Source: Parus major (lineage: Eukaryota > Chordata > Aves > Passeriformes > Paridae). From it: a stretch of DNA of 64,000 nucleotides. The stretch covers positions 8,019,403-8,083,402 of the forward strand of contig NC_031768.1 in assembly GCF_001522545.3 (NCBI RefSeq). The letters run 5' to 3'. The notes below the pieces were generated by a model. That model searched no databases, had not been told where the DNA came from, and worked only from the letters and a program-made list of their open reading frames with translations. Positions 22,451 through 33,075 of the stretch are shown piece by piece. Numbering within the stretch: the first letter of the stretch is position 1; every line of letters starts with the position of its first letter. Position numbers and translations under genes: made by a program.

Positions 22451-24950
22451 ACACCTGCAAAGCTCCTGCCTGTGAGAGGGCTCCTGCAGGAAATCACAGC
22501 AGCTCATCGGCCTCATGCTTAGATTTATTTCAGTGGGGACAACTGGCAGGCACCAGAGCTTTTCCTCCCTGTGCCCTGTGGAACTGGACTGCAAAAACTG
22601 AAAATGTAGTATAAATTCTGCTTTTCCCCAATGAGATGTTTTTAAAGTAAAAATATAAAACCTAATATAAACATTCAAATAAAGTGAAAAATGACAGCAT
22701 CCTGTAGGGAGAAGATGCAGGCACTTACTTTTCTGGCTTATTCAAATTTGGGATCTCTTTACTTTAGGGTTTGTTTTTCCTCTCTTGAGACCTGTGAGGC
22801 TGGTAGGAACTGTCTGATTATCCCCAATGAGCTCAGGCCCCATCCTGAACAGCTGACTACCTGCACAGGAAAGTTTTGCCAAATGCCCCAGCACAGGAAC
22901 AGAGATGGCACTGCTGTTGTGCTATAGCTGCCTTCTCCATATGCTTTCCCAAGTTCAGCTACAAAATTAAGAAAAAAAAAAAGCATGTTAGTGTAGCTGC
23001 CCTGTGTTAGGTTCTCAGATAGCACACAGAAAATCTTTCCCACAAATACAAGGATGGAGGTGAAATCCCTGCAATAGTTTATCCAGGTCTGTGGATTTCA
23101 GCAGATCAGAAGTTCCTGTGGGAAGAAAGGAGGGAGAATGTTGCTGAGTGACTTGGGAGACCAGCATCAGACTGGACATCACACAACAAGGGGTAAAAAT
23201 GAATGTTTTCAAGGTTTCCCACAGTCTCTAGGACACTGGGAGCTTTAAACCCCTCCCTTTGTGTCCCTCGCATGCTGTGCTCCCCAGAGCAGTGGCTGAA
23301 CCCCTCAGTCCCACCTTCCTCCCCATCCCTGGGAGCCCAGGCCACCCCTTCAGGTGTTCCTGAGACAAACACCAGCATATGAAGGGTTATGAGGCACAGC
23401 TCAAAATCTGCTTTGCTGCTCTGGAGGGAACAATGCATTTGTGGGGAAGGATGTGAATTGGTCACAGTCCCCTCAAGTGCCAGGATGGCCTTCAGGCTCC
23501 CAGCCCCAGGGAGAGCAAAGTTTCCTGTCTGCAAAGCAGAGGGCTCACCAAGCATTTCCAAAGTGACACCAGTGATCTGTAGGGCAGGCAAGGAAAACTG
23601 GTGTCCAGTTAAAGTTTATGAAACACAGGAGACTGCAGGGAAAATAGGCCCCTGGGGAGAAAATGCACATTTAAGAGCAGGAATCCTGGCAGGGGAAAGC
23701 AGCAGATTGCCTCTTAGCACCAAAGGTTACACAAGCAGCTGGACACATATTTAGCTGGATAAAACAAGAGAGAAACCTTAGGAGCTGACTTGGAGAACAA
23801 GCATCGGGTAGTGCTGTTGTCCTTTATTTCAGTGCAGCTGTTTTGCACCCCAGTAATGTAATATACTCTTTTTGTAATAGACATGTTGCTGCCAGCACCC
23901 ACCAGAGCACTGTGTAGCTGGTGCTGATGCTGATGGGGACCCAAGGAGAAGTGAAAACCACCAAGACACTGAGGACTCAGCATCCAGATTCACAGCAAAG
24001 GTGAGGAATACTCTCCTTTTAGCATTTAGGTCACCAACACAGAGATGCAGCTGGGAGTTGTCCTCCAAAACCAAATGAGGGATGCTGCTGCCTCCGTTTG
24101 GCACGGGTTATTTATCAGTTTCCTGAACACAATCCTTTTCACTGGGTACAGGATCTGCCCTTGGAGCTCACACAGATATGAAAGGGGAGGCTGAAAAATG
24201 CACCTTGATACTGACAGGCTGATAGCACAGGTTTGAAAGGAAAGTTAAGTGAGCCTGATAAACCAGCTCATCACATTGGTCACAAAAGCTGCATAACACC
24301 GGGTCCTGTTAGTTTTTAAACTTGTGTGTAACAGGGTGATGGTCATTCCACATGGAACTGAGCCACCAAGCCACATGGCACTTTTATCTGCCTCCCCTCA
24401 TCCCCAGCACTCTTCCAGCAGCTGCCTGGAGCACTCTCACCATTCCTGGGCATGGTGGATGCTGCCAGGTGTTCCTGCTGGTTGGCAGAGGTGCCAGATG
24501 TGCCTGTACCTCTCTCCCTGTGGGCACAGCATGTGTCCCCCTGTCCTCCAGCCCTCAAAGCACATCTGGGGTGACAACGTGAACATGGGTGGTGCTTAGG
24601 ATGGGACCCCATCCTAGGGATGCTGCAGGTGTGGTTTGTACCTCGGTGTCAAACCAGAGAGTCCTTTAATGCCAAGTTTCATTAGTCTGGAGCTGGCCAG
24701 GCCCTCCTGCAGGAGCTGGGAGATGGATCTCTTGTCAGAAAAGCTGCCAAGCTTCCTGGATTGCTGTCCAGCTGTAACTTCTCCAGTATCACTCTGCCCC
24801 CTCTGCCTTACCATGAAATGGCTTATTTTTTCCATTCTTGCACTTTGGAAGCTCCCCTAATCTTAGCTGCACCTCCCACAAGTGGGCACCTCTGTAATTT
24901 CCAAGAAACCATTGAGCAGACTGGTCTGTAAGGGGAATGGGGTGGATGAG

Positions 24951-25080
24951 GGAGGCTCCAGAGCTCTCACAGTCCCATGGGAGGGCTCCAGAGCTCTCAC
25001 AGTCCCATGGGAGGGCTCCAGAGCTCTCACAGTCCCATGGGAGGGCTCCAGAGCTCTCACAGTCCCATGTGAGAGCTCCA
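24951..25080 (+). repeat. 30-bp minisatellite, four copies
   Basis: Four 30-bp units (24951-24980, 24981-25010, 25011-25040, 25041-25070) and a 10-bp partial unit are arranged head to tail. Each unit carries GAGCTCTCACAGTCCCATGG, with changes only at the edges (the first unit starts GGAGG instead of GAGGG; the fourth ends ATGT). Because 30 is a multiple of 3, the array is open in several frames on both strands and gives 10-residue repeat peptides; this is a by-product, not evidence of coding. Near-identity of the units suggests recent expansion and likely length variation between individuals. Confidence 0.95.
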
Positions 25081-28000
25081 TCCTCCCACCCCTGTGCCAG
25101 CACCTCCCTTCACTCTCCTTTGGGCCCTGCCACCCTCCCCTTGCCCCTGTCCCCTGCCTCCTGCACCTCACAGACCTCCCCACAGAGATTTGTCACTTCT
25201 TCTGTGCTCTGATAGTCAGGCTGTGCTCTCCTTGTTTTCTCCCAGTGTTTTTTGTCCTCTTACAATGTAAACCAATGTGGGATATTCCTTGGCCTCTCTC
25301 CATTTGGGAATATTAAGGAAAACAGTTAATAATATTTTTTTTTCCATTTACCAGTGGCCAGCTCACATTAATTAATTATCCTTACCATGTCATGCAAGTA
25401 AATCTGCTGTCCCTTTTGAGACTTTTTCCCTTGCATGTCTGAAGAGTTTCATATTTACCTTTATCTCTTGCACAACACGTTTTTCATTATTTATTTTTCT
25501 TTTGTGTGTTTGTCTATGTGAGCACACGTGTGTGTTACTTCTCTCACTCTCTCCCCTCCACTCTGTGATGCCTCCCTCCCTTCTCTGTGGTGATGTTTGG
25601 CACTTCACATATGCCTCTCCCTTATCCTTGATTATTATCTGTTCTTCCATACTCATTCACAGTGCCCTGCTCTAACTCCCATGGCATTTATTCCTGTGTG
25701 GTATAAAAAAACCCTGTGGACAGGCTGTGATTTGTGTGCTGCTGCTTTTCATCCTCTGCCAGCCCACTTCATGCCCTTTCTCTCCTTTACCACGTGTGGT
25801 TCAAACTCACCCGTGCTCCTCGTAGCACAAGAAGCAGATACCTCCATTTCTCCCTGTTTGGGAACTGCTTCCACCTTGCCTTGGGATTTAGTGGAACCCC
25901 TGCCTCTCTCCAGGTGGGAGCTCCAAACAGCCTCAACAAGCACCAGGAGCACCTGGCTGACCCCAAACCCAGCTCGCAGTGCCCAGCAATGAGGTGGGGA
26001 TGACTGGCTGGGGGCTGACCCAACTTCACCCCACAGCTGGAGGGGCTGGACAGGAGTTAAAAGGAGTGAGGGGGAGCAGAGCCCCGGCAGAGCTGTCCCC
26101 AGTGCCGCAGGAAATGGTTAAGGGGGCAGGAGGGGAAAGCAGAGAAGCCCAGGAAAGGGCAAAGTCGTGAATCTGCTCTTTCCTCTGGAGATCCTCAGGG
26201 CCGGGTTTATCTCAGCCATGCCAGCCAGGAGATTGTTTAAGACATCCTTTAATCTTTCCCAAGAGTTAGGGTGGGCCTCTGATTTGAATCACCAGTCCCA
26301 TATACCATTGTCCTAATGCCCCTTATCTCAGTTATTGCTAAACATTCCTCAGCAGCAATTACACCTTTCCTCTCCAATCTCCCCCAAAGCATCTTTTACT
26401 ATTTACCAGCATTGATTTTCTGCATCCCATTTTATTTATGCCTATTGTGCCTTGAATTATAAAGTAAAAGACAAATTTCCTGACTCTGGCACGTTTCTGA
26501 GTCCCTTTGCCTGTCTGTCCTCGTTCCTACCTCTTCCATACACTACAAATTGCCTTCATTAGTGAAGCTACTTTAAGAACTTTCAGAAGGAAGCCTTGAA
26601 GAGGAAGTGCACTTCTATTTTTTTCATGTCTAGCACCTCTCTTCTATTTTGTCAGAGTGTCTTCTTGTCTGTCCTTGGGATAGTTCTCCCCTCCTCTCCA
26701 TGGATTTCTTGCTGAATAAAAAGAAAAATGTCTCCTAACATTGAAATATTCTCTTTATCTGGGCTCCTGGAGCTGGGGCTTCACAGTCACAGGAGGTGAT
26801 GGGGTATCAGGTCTTGTGTCTGTTTGCAAGGGATGACTTTCCAAGATGGGTCATTGATTTAAGAGCCAGTGATGTGCTAAAGGCAGTCTGTGGACTTGTA
26901 TGGGTGGATAATGACTATTGGTGATGGCTCTGCACATTCAGTAAAACCTCAACAGATACAAATCTACTTGTCCCCACTTAAGAGCATCTTCTAGACCACA
27001 ACCGTGGCGAAACATCAGCTGGGTCCTTAGGATGGACTTCCTCTGGGTAAGGTTGTGAGCTAGGGACAAGCTGGAGGAATCAGAGGTGCTGTGGGAAACG
27101 ACAGACTCCAATAACTAGAAAATGTGAACACACATGGAGAAAAACCTCAAGTGTCTATGCCTCTGGTTTGCTTAAACATGTTGCTTCAATTCTATTTTGT
27201 TAGGCACATGTTTCTTTTTCCTTCTTGACAAAGATTCTGCCTCTCCTTTCTTTTCCCCACGGCTGTTGCTGCTAACTGCCACTAGAAAAAGCAACAGCAG
27301 AGGGGAACAAAGAAACTATTGTCAAACAAAAGCAGGCATAAATAAATGGAGGTTTCCTGGGGTACTCCTAAATACTAGACAAAACCTTCTTTCTCTTCCA
27401 GAAGAAACCATTTTGTAATGAATCATTAATTTCCCAGGGGTTATTGTTCAGCTGATGAACGTGCATAATGCTCAGTTTCACTGGTGCAGGTGCTGTGGGT
27501 ACAGCACAGAATACAGAAAACATGTCAGTTCCAGGATGCTGCACACATTGCAGCATCTGCCCTGCTAGGAAATGACCTGAAACTATAGTTTCAGATTTCC
27601 CTCTTCAGCAAAACTTTGTTTATTGGTCATTATGATGCAGATGTTTATATATTAATGAGCATCTTTCCAGTTACTTCCATATCCCCCAAGCAGGCTAATA
27701 GTAGCAAGGCAGCTCTGTTTTTACCAGGCTGAAAATATTGAGAAGGGAGAGCATGTGCCTAAACAGAGGTTTGTGAGTCTCTGATGGGATCGAGTCCTGC
27801 CTTCTTGGAAGGCAGTTTGGTGTTTGAGCTGTCAGGTTTTAGGGATGAGCTAGGGCTATTCTGTGGGCTTTTCCAACAGGAGCCCACCAAAGCCCCATGG
27901 AGGTGAGGGAGGGGTTGTACCTTCAAGGACATCTGCTGTGGGCTTGGGTGCCACCAGCTTGCTGGACAGCGAGCCAGCACCTGGCCCTGGTGGGAAATCA

Positions 28001-30096
28001 GGGATGAGACCAAGCTGAGCACTGACTGCCAGCACAGGGTGTTCTCCCAGGGGAGAAAGGCTGCAGGACACCCAGCCCTCTGAGGGACCACTGGCTGCAG
28101 TGGGACCCAATTCCTCCCAGGGGAGGAACTCCAGGGAGATGGTTCCTCCTTGATGGCTGTTCTGCAAGCTGAGACCAAGAAGAGGATGTCAGGCATGCAA
28201 GCTGGAGGAAACAGTGGTTTGTCAAGCCCCTCCCAAAGTCCACTCAGATGAAGTTTACTCAGCTTCCACCCACAGCCAGTTGTGACTTCCTTGCCACATT
28301 TTGCAGGAAGTTTCTGGTGTGAACATCTGCTCCCAGCAGCTGGTTGATGTTATCATGTGCTTCTGGTCCTTAGGAAGAAGCCGTGGTACCAGAACATCTC
28401 CTTGCCTTGGTATGATCAATGATCCCTGGGTTTGAGACTGTTGAGCTGAGGGTTACCCCTCCTCTCAGGGAGGCAGAGCCACCACCTTGTGTCCAACCAC
28501 GTAGCCTTTAGCATTAGAGAGGACTCCACCTCCTACAGGTGTTTCTCTCCTGTGCTGTGCCCTTCCTGATGGTCTTCCAGCACCATTTACAGCTGGGCTG
28601 TAGGACCCTGGGCTGAGCTCAGCTGCCTCTCCCCTCCACATTCTCAGAGGAAGACATTTGTCCAGGCTCTGAGACTGTTTTGGGGGTATATTCTGTCCCC
28701 CTCTCTATTTTCACAGCATCCTTTTAGGAACTGGAGACCTGGCCACAACATGCTGCATCACTGCCTTTGGTTCTGGCAGTGCAGGCACAGAATCCACACC
28801 TTTGCTTCTCCCTGTTTATTGCTGTGCACCTCACAGCATCCCATTAGCCGTGTTTGCAATGCTGCTCTTCTGAGAGTCATCTCCAGCCGTTTGCTTTACA
28901 ATCATCGGATTTATAACAAGCTTGACCAAACCCCAATCTAATTTGAAACTGTGCTAAAGCACTTTTATATTTACTTTAGTAATGAAATAAAATTTCAGTC
29001 CTGTTTTTAGAGTGATTTACTTCAGCATCTCTACTGGTACAATATCTCATTTGTGTTTCATAAATTGCCATAGGCAGGAACAAAATGTGAAAACTGTTTT
29101 CAGCAAATTACTTCTAAAGAGGATGTTTTCCCCTGTACACTTACACATACAGATTTACCTTTTCAGATCTAACCAGTGATTTTGGCACTCAATCTGACAT
29201 CTATAAAGGGTGTGTGATCTTTAGAAAAGGGTGAATAGATATCTTCTGATTATCCACCTATATCCAGTATGGCTTAGACTGGATACCTAAATGTAGTGCT
29301 AAATTAAATAATTTTTGAAGCTGTGGACAAAATTTATTTAAAAATAACTTTTTGTGTCATCAGAATGTGGTCAGCTAATTTGTGTCATGGTAGCAGTGTG
29401 AGATGTCCCTGACAGTTATGTTTCTAACCCCAACTTGTCCAGCAGGATCTGATCTCCCACTAAGGACCAGGAGAGGTGAAGAGTTCAAGGCAAGGAGTCT
29501 CTACAAAGGGGATGGAGAGGGTGGGCTTCAATTTTGAAACTCATTTTCCCCTTTGGTCCATCAGTGCCCTGATTTATTAACCTTCCCAACAGGCTGTAAA
29601 GCCCATCTATTTCTCTGTTCCAAGCTAAGGCTATTGCTAAGGGTGTGAGCTGAAGAGGAATTATTTATGGAAGGTCCTTTGTCTAAGTTTATGCTGTTAT
29701 TTTTAATTTATGTGGTAGGCGCCCAGTGTACTGCTAAGATGCCTGGAGACACATTTTAAAAATTTGAATACATAAATAAATAAAATACTCTGTACTCAAC
29801 CAGACCTAAATTATACAGTACAAAGGGAGGGGCAATTCAATAGACATTAGGAAAAGCACCAAAGGAGCAGAGCAGACCAATGCTTCTTGCAGACCCAGGA
29901 ATTCTTGCCCTTGAGCAAGAAATAGGAGCTACAGCTGGCAGCCCAGATTTTGGGTGGTGTTGCAGCCCATCATCCAGCCTTTCACTTGAGAGCTGAGTGC
30001 AGGTCTGCAGCAGTCTTGAACCCCACCAAACTCAGTTGGTGAACTCAGTTTGCTCTTCCTAAATAAGCTGATGTGTAATAAGCTGTAAGTCCCAGG
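25081..30096. other. Gene-free unique sequence
   Basis: There is no supportable gene. The plus strand at about 25390-25700 is pyrimidine-rich. The rest is mixed unique sequence with conserved-looking A/T-rich portions near 28900-29340. I recognise no mobile element, RNA gene or CpG island. Open frames are below about 145 codons and overlap on both strands. Confidence 0.5.
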
Positions 30097-30169
30097 TGGT
30101 GAAACCCTGGCACCCGTGGAGCTGCCAGGTTCTCTGCCAACAGCTCGTAAGGAAACCAGGGTTTCACCA
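30097..30169. mobile_element. Palindromic MITE-like remnant
   Basis: Perfect 14-bp inverted arms, TGGTGAAACCCTGG (30097-30110) and its reverse complement (30156-30169), enclose a 45-base interior. Outside the arms a 'taagt' motif also recurs in inverted form if a 6-base indel is allowed. The arms and interior resemble a palindromic 'GGTGAAATCCTGG' nonautonomous DNA-transposon repeat that I remember as widespread in amniote genomes. No target-site duplication is obvious, so the age is probably great. It could instead be a chance hairpin, but 14 perfect bases make that unlikely. Confidence 0.55.
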
Positions 30170-31856
30170 ACTTATTTAGTTGTGCAAGCCAGGTCTAACT
30201 ACAGGATGAATCCATTGTAAGGCACCCACCACTTAAAAGACAGATGTTTAAAGAATCAGAAGACATCAAGCAAATAAACATCAGCTGCCCTATCAACAGG
30301 ATGACTCTGATTGATGGTGCAAGCATGATGGTGTGCACTAAGTACAGCACACATCTATAAAAGTACGTAATTAGAGGTAGCAGAACATTTGAGAATGTGA
30401 TGCAACAAGCAATGTATCACAGATGTAACGCTGGCCTGTGATGGGGTATCCATAAACAGGTATAATGATACATAATGGGGCTATAGTATGCTGATAATAC
30501 ATGGTACTTATTGGATATGTAATCCCTGATAGCATCACACAAACACTGTTGTGATGTTCTTGGCTACACTATACGAGTGATAAATACAGAATAGTAAATA
30601 TATGCACTTTGTGTCCTTTCATTTGTGTATGGGTTTAATTCAAATTATGAGGACACTTAGGACCAAAGGCAGAACATGTCAGCACACATCTTGCTGTGGC
30701 CCAGGAGTACCTGGAGCAGAGGATGCAGCATGGGGAGGGGCTCAGGGCCTTTGCTAGACAGCAAACAGATCCACACCATCAAATGCTTCACAGCAGTGAA
30801 AGTGTGAATAGAACAACTCCCCTGGCCTGGGTTTCCCTGGGGCAGCTTTGCATTGTGACCACAAATAATAAACACACCTGAGCTATCACTTAACCAAACT
30901 AGCTCAGGCAATTTTACCAGTTTGGTGAGCGTGGCAAGGGCTAAGATGACCAGACTTTTGTCTCGGCTGCTGAGAGCCCCCGTGGCTGTCACTGCCATGG
31001 ATACTGTGTCAGACCTGTAATTTAAAAGGCACCAGCCTGGCTGAGCTACCCAGGTTGTGATGGCATCTCATGGCTGTGCTGGGAGCTTGGCCTAGGAAGC
31101 AAAAGTACCAGCTCCCCCTTAAAAACACTTTATTTCTTCAGGATTTTCTCTCTGCATTTTGCATTTCACCCAGCCCAAGATTTAGGCTGGCATGGAGCAC
31201 TTCTCCTTGAGCAGGTGAGCCTCTGAGAGCATAGAAGTGTTTCTGAGGAATCCTCCCCAAAATGTGCCAAGCTGAGGCAGAAGCCAGGCCATGAGCAGAG
31301 CACACGCTGCACATGCTCCTGGTGTCAATGTGTAATCACAGAAGAGGGATGTGACACAGGAAAGGCTCTCGTTCCTCACGTACGTGGGTCATGAGGAAGT
31401 GCCTGGCTCTGGTGGCAGAGCCCAGCTGGCAGCTGCCACCCCAGGGCCCAGGGATGAGGACAAAGACATGACCCCAGTGCACTTCTCATCCCAGCACTGT
31501 GTCACCAGAGCTGGGATGGGTGACACAGCCCCTGCCAAGCCCCACGCTCCTGCTGGGCTTTTCCTCATCTTCATGCCATCAAACCTCCCCCGCCCCACTG
31601 GAAACAAACGCTCACTGTGGCAACAGCCACTGCCCTCCACTTTCCAACCTGAGGTTCCCAGTGATGGACTAAACCAGCTTGAGCAATGAGGAGGATATAT
31701 TTGCCATTAAGTGCATGGGCAGAAATACCTGGAACTGTAATTGATGGAGGCATTGATCTCGTTTGCTGATGTGAAGCAATGGGCATCTTCTGTCTAAGAG
31801 AGTATGTCAGCTTGCATTGTGCAATTTGGAAGTTTTATTCCCTTTGTTTTGAAAGA
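30170..31856. other. Gene-free unique sequence
   Basis: The part at 30340-30640 is A/T-rich with many TGATA/TATCA-like words and a 7-bp inverted repeat (CATCACA...TGTGATG near 30533-30556). It could be an old DNA-transposon remnant or conserved noncoding DNA, and I cannot tell which. The remainder, about 30650-31856, is ordinary unique sequence without a supportable gene. Confidence 0.45.
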
Positions 31857-31945
31857 AGCCATTAGCAACCAGATGGCTCAGGGATTTGGTAACAGAATAT
31901 GAACCCTCTCATCTCTCCATCGACCATTCAAATATGACCTATTGT
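31857..31945 (+). mobile_element. Degraded tRNA-derived SINE-like remnant
   Basis: A box-A-like segment (GATGGCTCAGGGATTTGG, 31872-31889) is followed about 35 bases later by a box-B-like segment (ACCATTCAAATATGACC, 31923-31939). The order and spacing fit the RNA polymerase III promoter of a tRNA-derived SINE head, for example a MIR/CORE-SINE relative. Both boxes depart from consensus, no tRNA fold is intact, and no A-rich tail is seen. This is a weak call based on pattern and memory of amniote SINEs. Confidence 0.35.
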
Positions 31946-32690
31946 GTTAGTCATAGGAAAGCATCAGATTACTTGCTGGTGTCTTACACAAAATGAGATA
32001 CCCGTCCTATTCTGCAACCCATCTCCAGCTGACACAGATTTTCCTGTTGAAATAGTAGGTTTTTGTTCTGGCAGTTTGAATTTCAGCTTTAAAAAAATCA
32101 AGTCTGTGTGGAATGGGAGCTGCAGTAAGCTCCTTGCTGGGACAAAACTGAGCCTGACTGCTGTCTCATCCCTGATACAGACATCTGCCAGTGACACAGG
32201 GAAGGGATAGCTCTGAGACATGTCTTCAGGTCTGTGGAACTCAGGGAAAGTTCCTTATGCACAGGGCTTGGCCAATGCTCCTCAAAGAGAAGAGCACGCT
32301 GGAACAGGCCTGTGGCTTTATCAGAATGACTTCCTGGGTAAAACACTATTGAAAGCAGAAGAAGTGATGAAACTGCACATCTCAGCTGATCTGGGGTGAC
32401 TTCTGCAAAGAAGGGGTGTGTGAATGGAAGAAAATCAGAGGTAGCCATCAATGACAAAACACTTTTACTAACCTTAGCACTTAGTGGAGATTCTTTGAAA
32501 TTTTCAGTTTCTGTGCTGCCAGCTGGAGTGTGAGGGATGAGAATGGTGAGGGAATATCCTCAGTCAGGTCCTTGGCTGGGTCCATGACCCACACAGTGGC
32601 TGAACAGAAGGCCAAGCCAAACAATCTCTCTGTTATGGTGAATCCAATGTCACAGAACAACAGAGGCTCATAAGGAAATACTGGTAAATA
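31946..32690. other. Gene-free unique sequence
   Basis: This is unique noncoding sequence between the SINE-like remnant and the CR1 fragment. I see no gene, RNA or repeat in it. The first 150 bases could include the body of the SINE-like element, but no family-specific tail is recognisable. Confidence 0.5.
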
Positions 32691-33075
32691 TAGAATTATA
32701 GAATCATAGAATGATTTATGTTGGAAAAGACCTCTAAGATCACTGAGACCAGCCATTATCCCAGCACTTCCAAGTCCACCACAAAACTGTGTCCCTAAGT
32801 GCCACATCTACACATCTGTTAAATACCTCCCGGGGTGGGGACTCAGCCACTCCCCTGGACACCCCATCCCAGTGCCTGATAACCCTTTCCATGAAGAAAT
32901 ATTTTCTAAAACCCAGCTGAAACATTCCCTGGCACAACTTGAGGCCATTTCCTTCTATCCTATCACTTGTTACTTGGGAGAAGAGTTCAAGCCTCACCTG
33001 GCTACAACCTCCTGTCAGGGAGTTGTGGAGAGCAATAAGGACTCCCCTGAGCCTCCTTTTATCCAGGCTGAACAT
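32691..33075 (-). mobile_element. CR1 LINE 3' fragment, antisense
   Basis: The plus strand starts with 'atagaatcatagaatgattt' (32700-32719), the reverse complement of the CR1 3' terminus, and continues through the antisense 3' untranslated part to the end of the reverse-transcriptase ORF near 33000-33075. The element is 5'-truncated at about 33075. A minus-strand open frame of 177 codons (32740-33273) runs through it; its C-terminal two thirds is a translation of this CR1 fragment and its N-terminal part comes from unique flanking DNA, so it is not a gene. No full LINE protein remains. Confidence 0.92.

Larger units (their letters stand above)
18343..24950. other. Gene-free unique sequence
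   Basis: There is no supportable gene. AATAAA occurs at about 18526 without a clear transcript. A strong conserved-looking block is at 18950-19400 and a weaker CpG cluster at 22020-22450, each listed separately. Short TA runs (about 21096-21108) and a TTTATCTATCTA-type stretch (about 21755-21779) are simple-sequence tracts. Open frames in this part overlap in several phases on both strands, as expected in stop-poor GC-rich DNA. Confidence 0.5.

Noticed and set aside
22620..22690. CCAAT, TATAAAA and AATAAAG in close order
   Set aside because: It resembles an LTR core, but no LTR ends or duplication were found and the segment is generally A/T-rich.
24789..25316. Repeat proteins with 10-residue units on both strands
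   Set aside because: They are translations of the 30-bp minisatellite; a unit length divisible by three keeps all frames open without selection.
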